Positions 1 to 5,381 of a DNA stretch of 5,705 nucleotides are shown in pieces. This stretch comes from Alphaproteobacteria bacterium. GTDB taxonomy: Bacteria > Pseudomonadota > Alphaproteobacteria > UBA8366. The translations under genes and the position numbers were made by a program. Within the stretch, counting starts at the first letter, position 1. The number at the start of each line of letters is the position of its first letter. A model generated the notes under the pieces. That model worked only from the letters and a program-made list of their open reading frames with translations. It did no database searches and had not been told where the DNA came from. The stretch is from NCBI GenBank assembly GCA_030743445.1, contig JASLSL010000089.1, forward strand, positions 1-5,705, given 5' to 3'.

Positions 1-1
1 T

Positions 2-133
2 CAGGACATGTACCTCGCCGGCTCGTTCCTGATGTTCCTGGCGCTGTTGACGGTGATCGGGGTGCTGCTGTCCGATCTGCTGCTCGCGGTGCTCGACCCG
101 CGCATCCGTCTTCAAGGGGGGAGTAGCAGGTGA
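2..133 (+). CDS. DppB-like ABC transporter permease, C-terminal fragment
   Basis: The reading frame open from the left edge gives 43 residues and ends at TGA 131-133; the 5' part lies outside the window. The fragment holds one hydrophobic membrane segment (roughly residues 6-31, from GSFLMFLALLTVIG on) and then AVLDPRIRL. An acidic residue before the last membrane helix and a closing DPRIR are hallmarks of the first inner-membrane permease (DppB/OppB type) of peptide/nickel ABC importers. It would pair with the next gene's product to form the channel through the cytoplasmic membrane. The stop codon overlaps the GTG start of the next gene by four bases (GTGA), so the two are very likely translationally coupled in one operon. 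Substrate cannot be inferred. Confidence 0.85.
   Translation, partial: QDMYLAGSFLMFLALLTVIGVLLSDLLLAVLDPRIRLQGGSSR
114..123 (+). promoter_or_regulatory. Strong ribosome binding site for the DppC-like permease
   Basis: AAGGGGGGAG lies inside the end of the upstream permease gene, six bases before GTG 130. It supports GTG 130 over the in-frame ATG at 166, which has no comparable purine run at the right distance. Confidence 0.7.
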
Positions 134-1308
134 GTTCCGAATCGACCTCGCAAGGCGGCAGCCGGATGGAGCATTTCGTCTCCAGCGAGCCGTTCGATCC
201 CTATTCGATCGAGGCGCTGACGCCCGAGCAGGAACACTACTACATGGCGTCGCAATGGAAGCTGATGTGGTGGAAGTTCCGCCGCCACCGCGTCGCCGTG
301 ATCTCGGGCGCGTTTCTGTTGGTGCTCTACGCGTCGATCCTGATCTGCGAGTTCCTGGCGCCGTACGATCTGCACACGCGGCACGTCGACTTCATCTACG
401 CACCGCCGCAGTCGGTCCATCTGTTCGACAAGGGCAGCTTGGTCGGACCGTTCGTCTACGGCACGAACTACCGGCTCGACATGCAGAACCTGCAACGCAA
501 CTACTCGGAGAACACCGAAAAAATTTACCGCATCGGCTTATTCTGCAGCGGCGACACCTACGATTTCTGGGGGCAGTTGAAGGGCGACCTGCACCTGATG
601 TGCGTCGAGGAGGGCGGGACGCTGTTTTTGCTCGGTACCGACCGGCTTGGCCGGGACATTCTCTCGCGCATGATCTACGGGGCGCGGATTTCGCTGACCA
701 TCGGTCTCTTCGGCGTGGCCTTCAGTTTCGTGCTCGGCATGACCATCGGCGGGCTCGCCGGCTATTACGGCGGCATGGTCGACATGGTGGTCCAGCGGAT
801 GATCGAGATCCTGCAATCGTTCCCGCAGATCCCGCTGTGGATGGCGCTGTCGGCGGTGCTGCCGGTAACCTGGAGCCCGTTGCTGATCTATTTCGGCATC
901 ACGGTGATCCTGGCGATTCTCGACTGGACCGGGCTCGCCCGCGCGGTGCGCTCGAAGCTGCTGTCGCTGCGCGAGGAGGATTACTGCATGGCGGCGCAAT
1001 TGATGGGCGCCAAGCCGAGCCGGATCATCGGCCGGCACCTGATGCCGGGCTTCATGAGCCACCTGATTGCGACCGCGACCCTGGCGATCCCGACGATGAT
1101 CCTCGGCGAGACCGCGCTTTCCTTCCTCGGCCTCGGTCTCAGGCCGCCGATGACCAGCTGGGGCGTGCTGCTGAACGAGGCGCAGAACATCAGCGTCGTG
1201 GCGCTTTACCCGTGGCTGATCCTGCCGGTGGTGCCGGTGGTGCTGGTGATCCTCGCCTTCAGCTTCTTCGGCGACGGCCTGCGCGACGCCGCCGATCCGT
1301 ATAAATGA
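130..1308 (+). CDS. DppC-like peptide/nickel-type ABC transporter permease
   Basis: This is the second inner-membrane permease subunit (392 aa) of a binding-protein-dependent importer. Visible marks: a cytoplasmic N-terminus leading into a first membrane helix (about 55-77); the family signature GTDRLGRDILSRMIYGAR (169-186); a run of membrane helices from about 187 onward; the EAA loop that docks the ATPase, with EEDYCMAAQLMGAKPSRI (282-299); ETALSFLGLGLRPPMTSWG (327-345); and the closing GDGLRDAADP (381-390). It is longer than the usual DppC (about 300 aa) because of an enlarged periplasmic loop (about 78-165) containing Cys139 and Cys158. It is coupled to the preceding permease by a GTGA overlap. 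No ATPase or binding-protein gene follows on this strand, so these must lie upstream or elsewhere. Family assignment is firm; substrate is unknown. ATG 166 (Met13) is an alternative start. Confidence 0.93.
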   Translation: MSSESTSQGGSRMEHFVSSEPFDPYSIEALTPEQEHYYMASQWKLMWWKFRRHRVAVISGAFLLVLYASILICEFLAPYDLHTRHVDFIYAPPQSVHLFDKGSLVGPFVYGTNYRLDMQNLQRNYSENTEKIYRIGLFCSGDTYDFWGQLKGDLHLMCVEEGGTLFLLGTDRLGRDILSRMIYGARISLTIGLFGVAFSFVLGMTIGGLAGYYGGMVDMVVQRMIEILQSFPQIPLWMALSAVLPVTWSPLLIYFGITVILAILDWTGLARAVRSKLLSLREEDYCMAAQLMGAKPSRIIGRHLMPGFMSHLIATATLAIPTMILGETALSFLGLGLRPPMTSWGVLLNEAQNISVVALYPWLILPVVPVVLVILAFSFFGDGLRDAADPYK

Positions 1309-1318
1309 CGGGCCGTCA
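1306..1318. repeat. Inverted repeat spanning two convergent stop codons
   Basis: TGACG-GGC-CGTCA is a perfect inverted repeat with five-base arms and a three-base centre. The left arm begins with the TGA stop of the permease, and the right arm ends with the TGA stop of the formyltransferase read on the minus strand. Only seven bases separate the two genes. The stem is too short, and no U-run follows, to call it an intrinsic terminator. Confidence 0.45.
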
Positions 1319-2026
1319 AAGCGTCGCCGTGTGGCGCTCGAAGCGGCGGATGCATTGGTCCTTTATCGCCGCCGGCATGAACGAGTAGTACCGCCCGCGC
1401 CGATTCTGCGGCGTCGCCTGGAAGGCGCCGGTCGCGGCGAAGTCCGTCAGCGCTCCTGTGACAACCTCGACGCAGCCTTCGGTGTGGGCGCGGCGCAATT
1501 CGTGAAGGCTCATCCCGGGGGCGAGCGTGACCGGTCGCTTGGCGACAACGTCGCCGGCATCGATTTCGGGTGCGATTCGGTGCAGCGACGTCACCAGGGC
1601 CGCGAAATCGCCGTGGTAGACCGCCCAGAGGTGGCAGTCGAGGCCGCGATAGGATTCGGGGTCGCCCGAATGCAGGTTGACGCAGCCGTTGGGGCAGATA
1701 TCCAACACCGGCGGCCGCAATAACCCGGCGCCGAACACCAACACGACGTTGGGTTTGGTCGCGGCAATAGCCTCTACGCATTTGGAATCGTTGAGCGATT
1801 CAAATCTCTCGACTTCGGCGACGTGGTCGAAATCCGGCGCCGCACCGGCGAACCAGACCTCGTTTTCATGGTTGCGGCAGGCGTCGTCGAGCGGGTGCGC
1901 GGTCTCGAACGGCGGCGTCAACTCCCCGGTCTCGATGAACACTTGTGTGACCGGGAACACATTCTGTAGTGCCTTGACGAAGTATCTTCGCCGCACCGAG
2001 CCGGTAGTCAGGACTACGAGACGCAT
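1316..2026 (-). CDS. Formyltransferase family protein (Formyl_trans_N fold)
   Basis: A 236-residue protein with the one-domain fold of N10-formyl-tetrahydrofolate-dependent formyltransferases (PurN, the Fmt N-domain and sugar N-formyltransferases), which move a formyl group onto an amine. It begins with a beta strand (MRLVVLTTGS), has the strand-loop VVLVFGAGLLRPPVLD (94-109), then NLHSGDPESYRG (117-128) with candidate catalytic Asn117 and His119, and EIDAGDVV (154-161) with candidate Asp156. The 39-residue Asn-Asp spacing closely matches PurN (Asn106/Asp144). The usual NIHPS is NLHSG here, so it is not a canonical PurN. It lacks the Fmt C-terminal tRNA-binding domain, and the tail RGRYYSFMP (210-218) does not resemble one. 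Divergence from a glycosyltransferase operon favours an amino-sugar or similar substrate, but that is inference. ATG 2024-2026 starts directly at the first strand; the only Shine-Dalgarno-like AAAGG is about 12 bases upstream. Confidence 0.85.
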   Translation of the reverse strand: MRLVVLTTGSVRRRYFVKALQNVFPVTQVFIETGELTPPFETAHPLDDACRNHENEVWFAGAAPDFDHVAEVERFESLNDSKCVEAIAATKPNVVLVFGAGLLRPPVLDICPNGCVNLHSGDPESYRGLDCHLWAVYHGDFAALVTSLHRIAPEIDAGDVVAKRPVTLAPGMSLHELRRAHTEGCVEVVTGALTDFAATGAFQATPQNRRGRYYSFMPAAIKDQCIRRFERHTATL

Positions 2027-2076
2027 GTCGCCAATTCGCCTTTCGAAATCATCCCCGGGACCGTATCCCTATCTTC

Positions 2077-2088
2077 GCCGGGCCCGGC
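2077..2088. repeat. Perfect 12-base GC palindrome
   Basis: GCCGGGCCCGGC is fully self-complementary and lies about 50 bases before the formyltransferase start, in what would be its mRNA leader. It could be a protein-binding site or add to leader structure, but at this GC content a chance origin is quite possible. Confidence 0.35.
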
Positions 2089-2111
2089 CACGCGATCCAG
2101 CGCCATCGGCG

Positions 2112-2121
2112 GCGTCGACGC
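2112..2121. repeat. Perfect 10-base palindrome
   Basis: GCGTCGACGC is fully self-complementary and sits nine bases left of the long hairpin at 2130-2167. It could be an operator half of a larger control region; no known regulator motif is recognised. Confidence 0.3.
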
Positions 2122-2129
2122 AACACCGG

Positions 2130-2167
2130 GGACGGAGGGAGCGAGGCAAAATCGTCCTCGCCCGTCC
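2130..2167. other. Long bulged hairpin in the formyltransferase leader
   Basis: Two consecutive stems pair without mismatch: GGACGG (2130-2135) with CCGTCC (2162-2167), and GCGAGG (2141-2146) with CCTCGC (2156-2161). They are separated on one side by a five-base bulge (2136-2140) and closed by a nine-base loop (2147-2155). The twelve pairs are almost all G-C. In a minus-strand transcript started from the promoter at 2197-2225, the structure would begin about 20 bases into the 5' leader. Neither side is followed by a T-run, so it is not an intrinsic terminator; an mRNA-stabilising or regulatory leader structure, or a DNA-binding site, are the alternatives. Confidence 0.5.
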
Positions 2168-2196
2168 ATAACCCTTATGTGGCTTCGGATCGATGG

Positions 2197-2225
2197 TTAA
2201 TAATTTCTACCGGTGCTGGCGGCAA
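2197..2225 (-). promoter_or_regulatory. Candidate sigma70-type promoter for the formyltransferase
   Basis: Read on the minus strand, TTGCCG (2225-2220) and TATTAA (2202-2197) are separated by exactly 17 bases. Each box matches four of six positions of the TTGACA/TATAAT consensus, in the AT-rich part of the intergenic region. Transcription would start near 2190, leaving a leader of about 160 bases that contains the hairpin at 2130-2167. Found by eye; no experimental support. Confidence 0.35.
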
Positions 2226-2280
2226 TGTGTCATATTTCAGCGCAAAATAAGGGGGCACACGTGCAATTCGTAGTTTCCAT

Positions 2281-2285
2281 GAGGG
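2281..2285 (+). promoter_or_regulatory. Ribosome binding site of the first glycosyltransferase
   Basis: GAGGG lies six bases before ATG 2292 and fixes that start. An ATG at 2279 opens a frame that stops after six codons and is not used for the protein. Confidence 0.55.
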
Positions 2286-2291
2286 CCGGGA

Positions 2292-3512
2292 ATGGCTGAC
2301 TGGCTGAACGGCGCGCGGTTGTTGATATACAGCCACGACACCTTCGGGCTGGGGCACCTGAGGCGCTGCCAGTCGATCGCCCATGCCCTGGTCGAGCGTT
2401 ACAAGGGCCTGTCGGTCCTGATTCTCTCGGGCTCGCCGATCATCGGCAGCTTCGACTTCCGCGCCCGGGTCGATTTCGTCCGCATCCCCGGCGTGATCAA
2501 GCTCTACAACGGCGAGTACACCTCGCTCGGTCTGCACATCGACCTCAAGGAGACGATGGCGATCCGCGCCTCGATCATCCATCACACCGCGCAAACCTTC
2601 GCGCCCGACCTGTTCCTCGTCGACAAGGAACCGCTCGGCCTGAAAGGCGAGATCCACGACACCTTGACGATGCTCAAATCGCGCGGCACCCAGCTGGTGC
2701 TCGGCCTGCGCGACATCATGGACGAGCCGACCCTGCTGCGCCGCGAATGGCGGTCGAAAAACCTGATGCCGGCGCTCGACGAGCTCTACGACGACATCTG
2801 GGTCTTCGGGCTCGAGGAGATCTGGGATCCGCTGACCGACTTGGACGTCTCGCCGGCGGTTCGCGACAAGATGGTCTACACGGGCTACCTGCCGCGCCAG
2901 GTGCCGAAGCACTCCAAGGCCTTGTCGCCGGTCGAGATGGACGAGCCTTATCTCCTGGTCACCGCCGGCGGCGGCGGCGACGGCGACGCGATGATGGATT
3001 GGACCATGCGCGCCTACGAGGCCGATCCGGAACTGCCGTATCCGGCGGTCTTCGTCCTCGGTCCGTTCATGCGTTCGGAGATGCAGAATGAGCTGATGGA
3101 GCGTGGCGCGCGCCTCGATCGCGTCGAGGTCGTCGCCTTCGACAGCCACATGGAGCTGCTGATGAAGAAATCCAGCGGCGTGGTGGCGATGGGCGGCTAC
3201 AACACGTTCTGCGAAATCATATCGCTCGACAAACGGGCGCTGATCATCCCGCGCTCGCATCCGCGTCAGGAACAGTTGATCCGGGCGCGCCGCGCCGACG
3301 AACTCGGATTGGTCCGGATGCTGACCGACGACTCCATCAGCGATCCACAAGTCATGATCGACGCGTTGCGCGCGTTGCCGGCGCAACGGCTACCGTCCGA
3401 GGCCAAGATCCCGAACCTGCTCGGCGGCCAGGCCAAGGTCGGCGATCTGGCCGGACAGTCGCTGCGCCAGCGCAAGGGCCCCGAACTCGTCGTCCTACAG
3501 GGGCAAAACTAG
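2292..3512 (+). CDS. MurG-like predicted glycosyltransferase (COG4671 type)
   Basis: A 406-residue two-domain GT-B protein, expected to act in the cytoplasm or at the inner face of the membrane and move a sugar from a nucleotide donor to an unknown acceptor. The N-terminal domain opens with LLIYSHDTFGLGHLRRCQS (10-28), whose GxGHLxR loop is typical of GT28/MurG-like and COG4671 proteins. The C-terminal domain starts near LLVTAGGGGDGD (221-232) and carries VAMGGYNTFCEI (298-309), the counterpart of MurG's G-x-x-T-x-x-E donor-binding motif, and HPRQEQLIRARRADELG (323-339), matching the conserved Gln/Arg-Ala segment after it. No signal peptide or membrane helix is seen. It is first in the plus-strand operon; 15 bases separate its TAG from the next gene, which is in the same frame. 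Family confidence is high; sugar and acceptor are unknown. Confidence 0.85.
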   Translation: MADWLNGARLLIYSHDTFGLGHLRRCQSIAHALVERYKGLSVLILSGSPIIGSFDFRARVDFVRIPGVIKLYNGEYTSLGLHIDLKETMAIRASIIHHTAQTFAPDLFLVDKEPLGLKGEIHDTLTMLKSRGTQLVLGLRDIMDEPTLLRREWRSKNLMPALDELYDDIWVFGLEEIWDPLTDLDVSPAVRDKMVYTGYLPRQVPKHSKALSPVEMDEPYLLVTAGGGGDGDAMMDWTMRAYEADPELPYPAVFVLGPFMRSEMQNELMERGARLDRVEVVAFDSHMELLMKKSSGVVAMGGYNTFCEIISLDKRALIIPRSHPRQEQLIRARRADELGLVRMLTDDSISDPQVMIDALRALPAQRLPSEAKIPNLLGGQAKVGDLAGQSLRQRKGPELVVLQGQN

Positions 3513-3514
3513 GC

Positions 3515-3520
3515 GAGAGG
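3515..3520 (+). promoter_or_regulatory. Ribosome binding site supporting a TTG start
   Basis: GAGAGG sits seven bases before TTG 3528. The frame is closed by the upstream gene's own TAG (3510-3512), and no ATG or in-frame GTG lies between, so TTG 3528 is the only start that retains the N-terminal strand VAFVLKGYPRLSETF. Confidence 0.6.
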
Positions 3521-3527
3521 TGCCGTC

Positions 3528-5381
3528 TTGCCTGGAACCGTAGCCTTCGTCCTGAAGGGTTACCCCCGTCTCTCGGAAACCTTCATCGCCCAGGAAATCC
3601 TGGCGCTCGAACGCCGCGGCTTGGACATCCGCATCGCCTCGCTGCGTCACCCGACCGATCCGGTGGCGCACCCGGTCCATGGCGAAATTGAAGCGCCGGT
3701 CAGCTACTTGCCTGAATATCTTCACCGCGAGCCGATGCGGGTCTTGCGTGCCTGGTGGGCGGCGCGGCGTCGGCCCGGCTATCGGCGCGCCCGGGAGGCC
3801 TGGGTACGCGATTTCCGGCGCGAGCCCAAGCGCGACCGGATTCGCCGCTTCGGCCAAGCGTTGGTGCTGGCCCACGAGTTGTCGGAAGAAATTACCCATT
3901 TGCACGCCCATTTCCTGCACACGCCGGCCTCGGTGACCCGATACGCCAGCATGATCCGGGAACTGCCCTGGAGCTGCTCGGCCCATGCGCGGGATATCTG
4001 GACGACGCTCGACTGGGAGAAGACCGAGAAACTCGGCGAGCTCGAATGGCTCGTCACCTGCACCGAGAACGGCCGTGCCCATCTTGCCGGCCTGGCGCCG
4101 GCCGAAGAGCGGGTCGAGCTCGTCTATCACGGGCTCGATTTCGAGCGCTTCCCGGCGCCGCCGGATACGGCACCCGACCGCGACGGCAGCGATCCGGACG
4201 ACCCGGTCGTCGTGCTGTCGATCGGCCGTGCGGTCGAGAAGAAGGGTTACGACGTGCTTTTACGGGCCTTGGCGGGGCTGCCGGGGAACGCCCACTGGCG
4301 GTTTGTGCATGTCGGAGACGGGCCGCTGCTCGACACGCTGAAGCGCCAGGCGGCGGCGTTGGGGATCGCCCCGCGCGTGACCTGGCGAGGGGCGCAGACC
4401 CAAGACGCAGTCATCGAATCCTATCGCGAGGCGGATCTTTTCGTGCTGCCGAGCCGGATCGCCGGCGATGGCGATCGCGACGGTCTGCCGAACGTATTGA
4501 TCGAGGCGCAGAGCCAAGGCCTCGCCTGCCTCTCGACTTGGGTGTCCGCGGTACCGGAACTGATCGAGGACGGCCGGACCGGCCTTCTGGTGGCAAGCGA
4601 GGACGAGGCGGCGCTTGCCGAGGCCCTTCAGCGTCTGATCGCCGGACCGGCGTTGCGCCGTCAACTCGGCGACGACGGCGCCGACTTGGTTCGCGACAAG
4701 TTCTGCCATACCGCCGGAATCGATCTCTTGGCCCGCAAGTTCGGAATCGTGGAGCATATGCCCGCGCCGAAGGCGCGGGCGCGCCGCATCACCACGACAT
4801 TGGCGCTGATCCGCCACGGTCCGACCGCCTGGAACGAAGAGCGGCGCATCCAGGGGCGGACCGACATTCCGCTGAGCCAAGTCGGCCGCGACGAGGTCAG
4901 GGGCTGGTGCCTGCCCCAGGAGCTGGCCGATGTCGACTGGCAGTCGAGCCCCCTGAAGCGCGCGGTGGAGACGGCGAAACTACTCGGCGCTTCGCCGCTC
5001 CAGATCGACCCTCGCATCGCCGAGATGAACTGGGGCGCGTGGGAGGGCCGGCGGCTCGTCGACCTGCGCGACGAGTTGGGGGCCGAGATGGCCGACAACG
5101 AAGCCCAGGGTCTCGACTTCCGTCCCGAGGACGGCGAGAGCCCGCGCGAGCTGCAGGCGCGGCTGATCCCGTGGCTCCGGGAAGTGTCGAGCCGGCGCCG
5201 CGCCACCGTCGCAGTGACCCACAAAGGCGTCATCCACGCGGTCATGGCGCTCGCCACCGGGTGGCAGATGACCGACGACCCGCCGGCCAAGATCAAGTTC
5301 GGGGCAGCGCAACTCTTCGACATCGACGCTGTGGGACAGCCGCATGTCGGCCGGCTGAACGTCGACCTTTTCAACTCATGA
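3528..5381 (+). CDS. GT4 glycosyltransferase fused to a histidine phosphatase
   Basis: A 617-residue two-enzyme fusion. Residues 1 to about 408 form a GT-B glycosyltransferase of the GT4/WcaL kind: VAFVLKGYPRLSETFIAQEI (5-24), HLHAHFLHTPASVTRYASM (124-142), SAHARDIW (151-158), SIGRAVEKKGYDVLLRAL (231-248), VGDGP (262-266), EADLFVLPSR (301-310) and DGLPNVLIEA (318-327). The family's E-x7-E pair appears as Asp318-x7-Glu326. After a short basic linker (about 411-421), residues 423-617 form a phosphoglycerate-mutase-like phosphatase with a complete active site: LIRHGPTAWN (Arg429, phospho-acceptor His430), SSPLKRA (Arg478), EMNWGAWEG (Glu499) and VTHKGVIHAV (His565). Each half has normal length, so this is a true fusion, not a degraded gene. 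The TTG start has a good ribosome site. Its stop overlaps the next ATG (ATGA). The phosphatase substrate, possibly a sugar or lipid phosphate from the same pathway, is unknown. Confidence 0.88.
   Translation: MPGTVAFVLKGYPRLSETFIAQEILALERRGLDIRIASLRHPTDPVAHPVHGEIEAPVSYLPEYLHREPMRVLRAWWAARRRPGYRRAREAWVRDFRREPKRDRIRRFGQALVLAHELSEEITHLHAHFLHTPASVTRYASMIRELPWSCSAHARDIWTTLDWEKTEKLGELEWLVTCTENGRAHLAGLAPAEERVELVYHGLDFERFPAPPDTAPDRDGSDPDDPVVVLSIGRAVEKKGYDVLLRALAGLPGNAHWRFVHVGDGPLLDTLKRQAAALGIAPRVTWRGAQTQDAVIESYREADLFVLPSRIAGDGDRDGLPNVLIEAQSQGLACLSTWVSAVPELIEDGRTGLLVASEDEAALAEALQRLIAGPALRRQLGDDGADLVRDKFCHTAGIDLLARKFGIVEHMPAPKARARRITTTLALIRHGPTAWNEERRIQGRTDIPLSQVGRDEVRGWCLPQELADVDWQSSPLKRAVETAKLLGASPLQIDPRIAEMNWGAWEGRRLVDLRDELGAEMADNEAQGLDFRPEDGESPRELQARLIPWLREVSSRRRATVAVTHKGVIHAVMALATGWQMTDDPPAKIKFGAAQLFDIDAVGQPHVGRLNVDLFNS

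Larger units (their letters stand above)
2027..2291. other. Divergent intergenic region between formyltransferase and glycosyltransferase operon
   Basis: This 265-base gap separates two genes transcribed away from each other and must hold control signals for both. Its left part (about 2027-2168) is GC-rich and full of inverted repeats; its right part (about 2169-2270) is clearly richer in A and T, as expected for promoters. A minus-strand promoter candidate can be read (2197-2225). On the plus strand, AATAAT (2199-2204) resembles a -10 box but has no convincing -35, so no plus-strand promoter is called. A 51-codon minus-strand frame (2169 to 2014) also crosses the region but is not supported as a gene. 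Confidence 0.6.

Noticed and set aside
1260..1345. Search for a bidirectional intrinsic terminator between the convergent genes
   Set aside because: Only a five-base-pair inverted repeat and weak GC pairings are present, with no T-run on either strand.
2014..2169. 51-codon minus-strand frame from ATG 2169 ending just inside the formyltransferase gene
   Set aside because: It could be a coupled leader peptide, but AAGGG is only two bases before the ATG, the peptide matches nothing I recognise, and its frame coincides with the hairpin and palindromes. Kept only as a possibility.
1677..2171. Plus-strand frame of 164 codons opposite the formyltransferase
   Set aside because: It is antisense to a gene with clear catalytic motifs; the translation is low-complexity and Ser/Thr/Arg-rich, with no suitable ribosome site.
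2258..2263. CACGTG hexamer in the intergenic region
   Set aside because: The six-base palindrome does not extend outward and no bacterial regulator site can be assigned to it with confidence.
2251..2264. Sigma54-like GG-N10-GC pattern upstream of the first glycosyltransferase
   Set aside because: Only the GG and GC pairs fit; the surrounding TGGCAC and TTGC positions do not match, and such pairs are common in GC-rich DNA.
2175..3386. Open minus-strand frame of about 403 codons opposite the first glycosyltransferase
   Set aside because: It is the antisense of a well-supported GT-B gene. Its translation is rich in Arg, His, Asp and Gln without family motifs, as is usual for shadow frames in high-GC genes.
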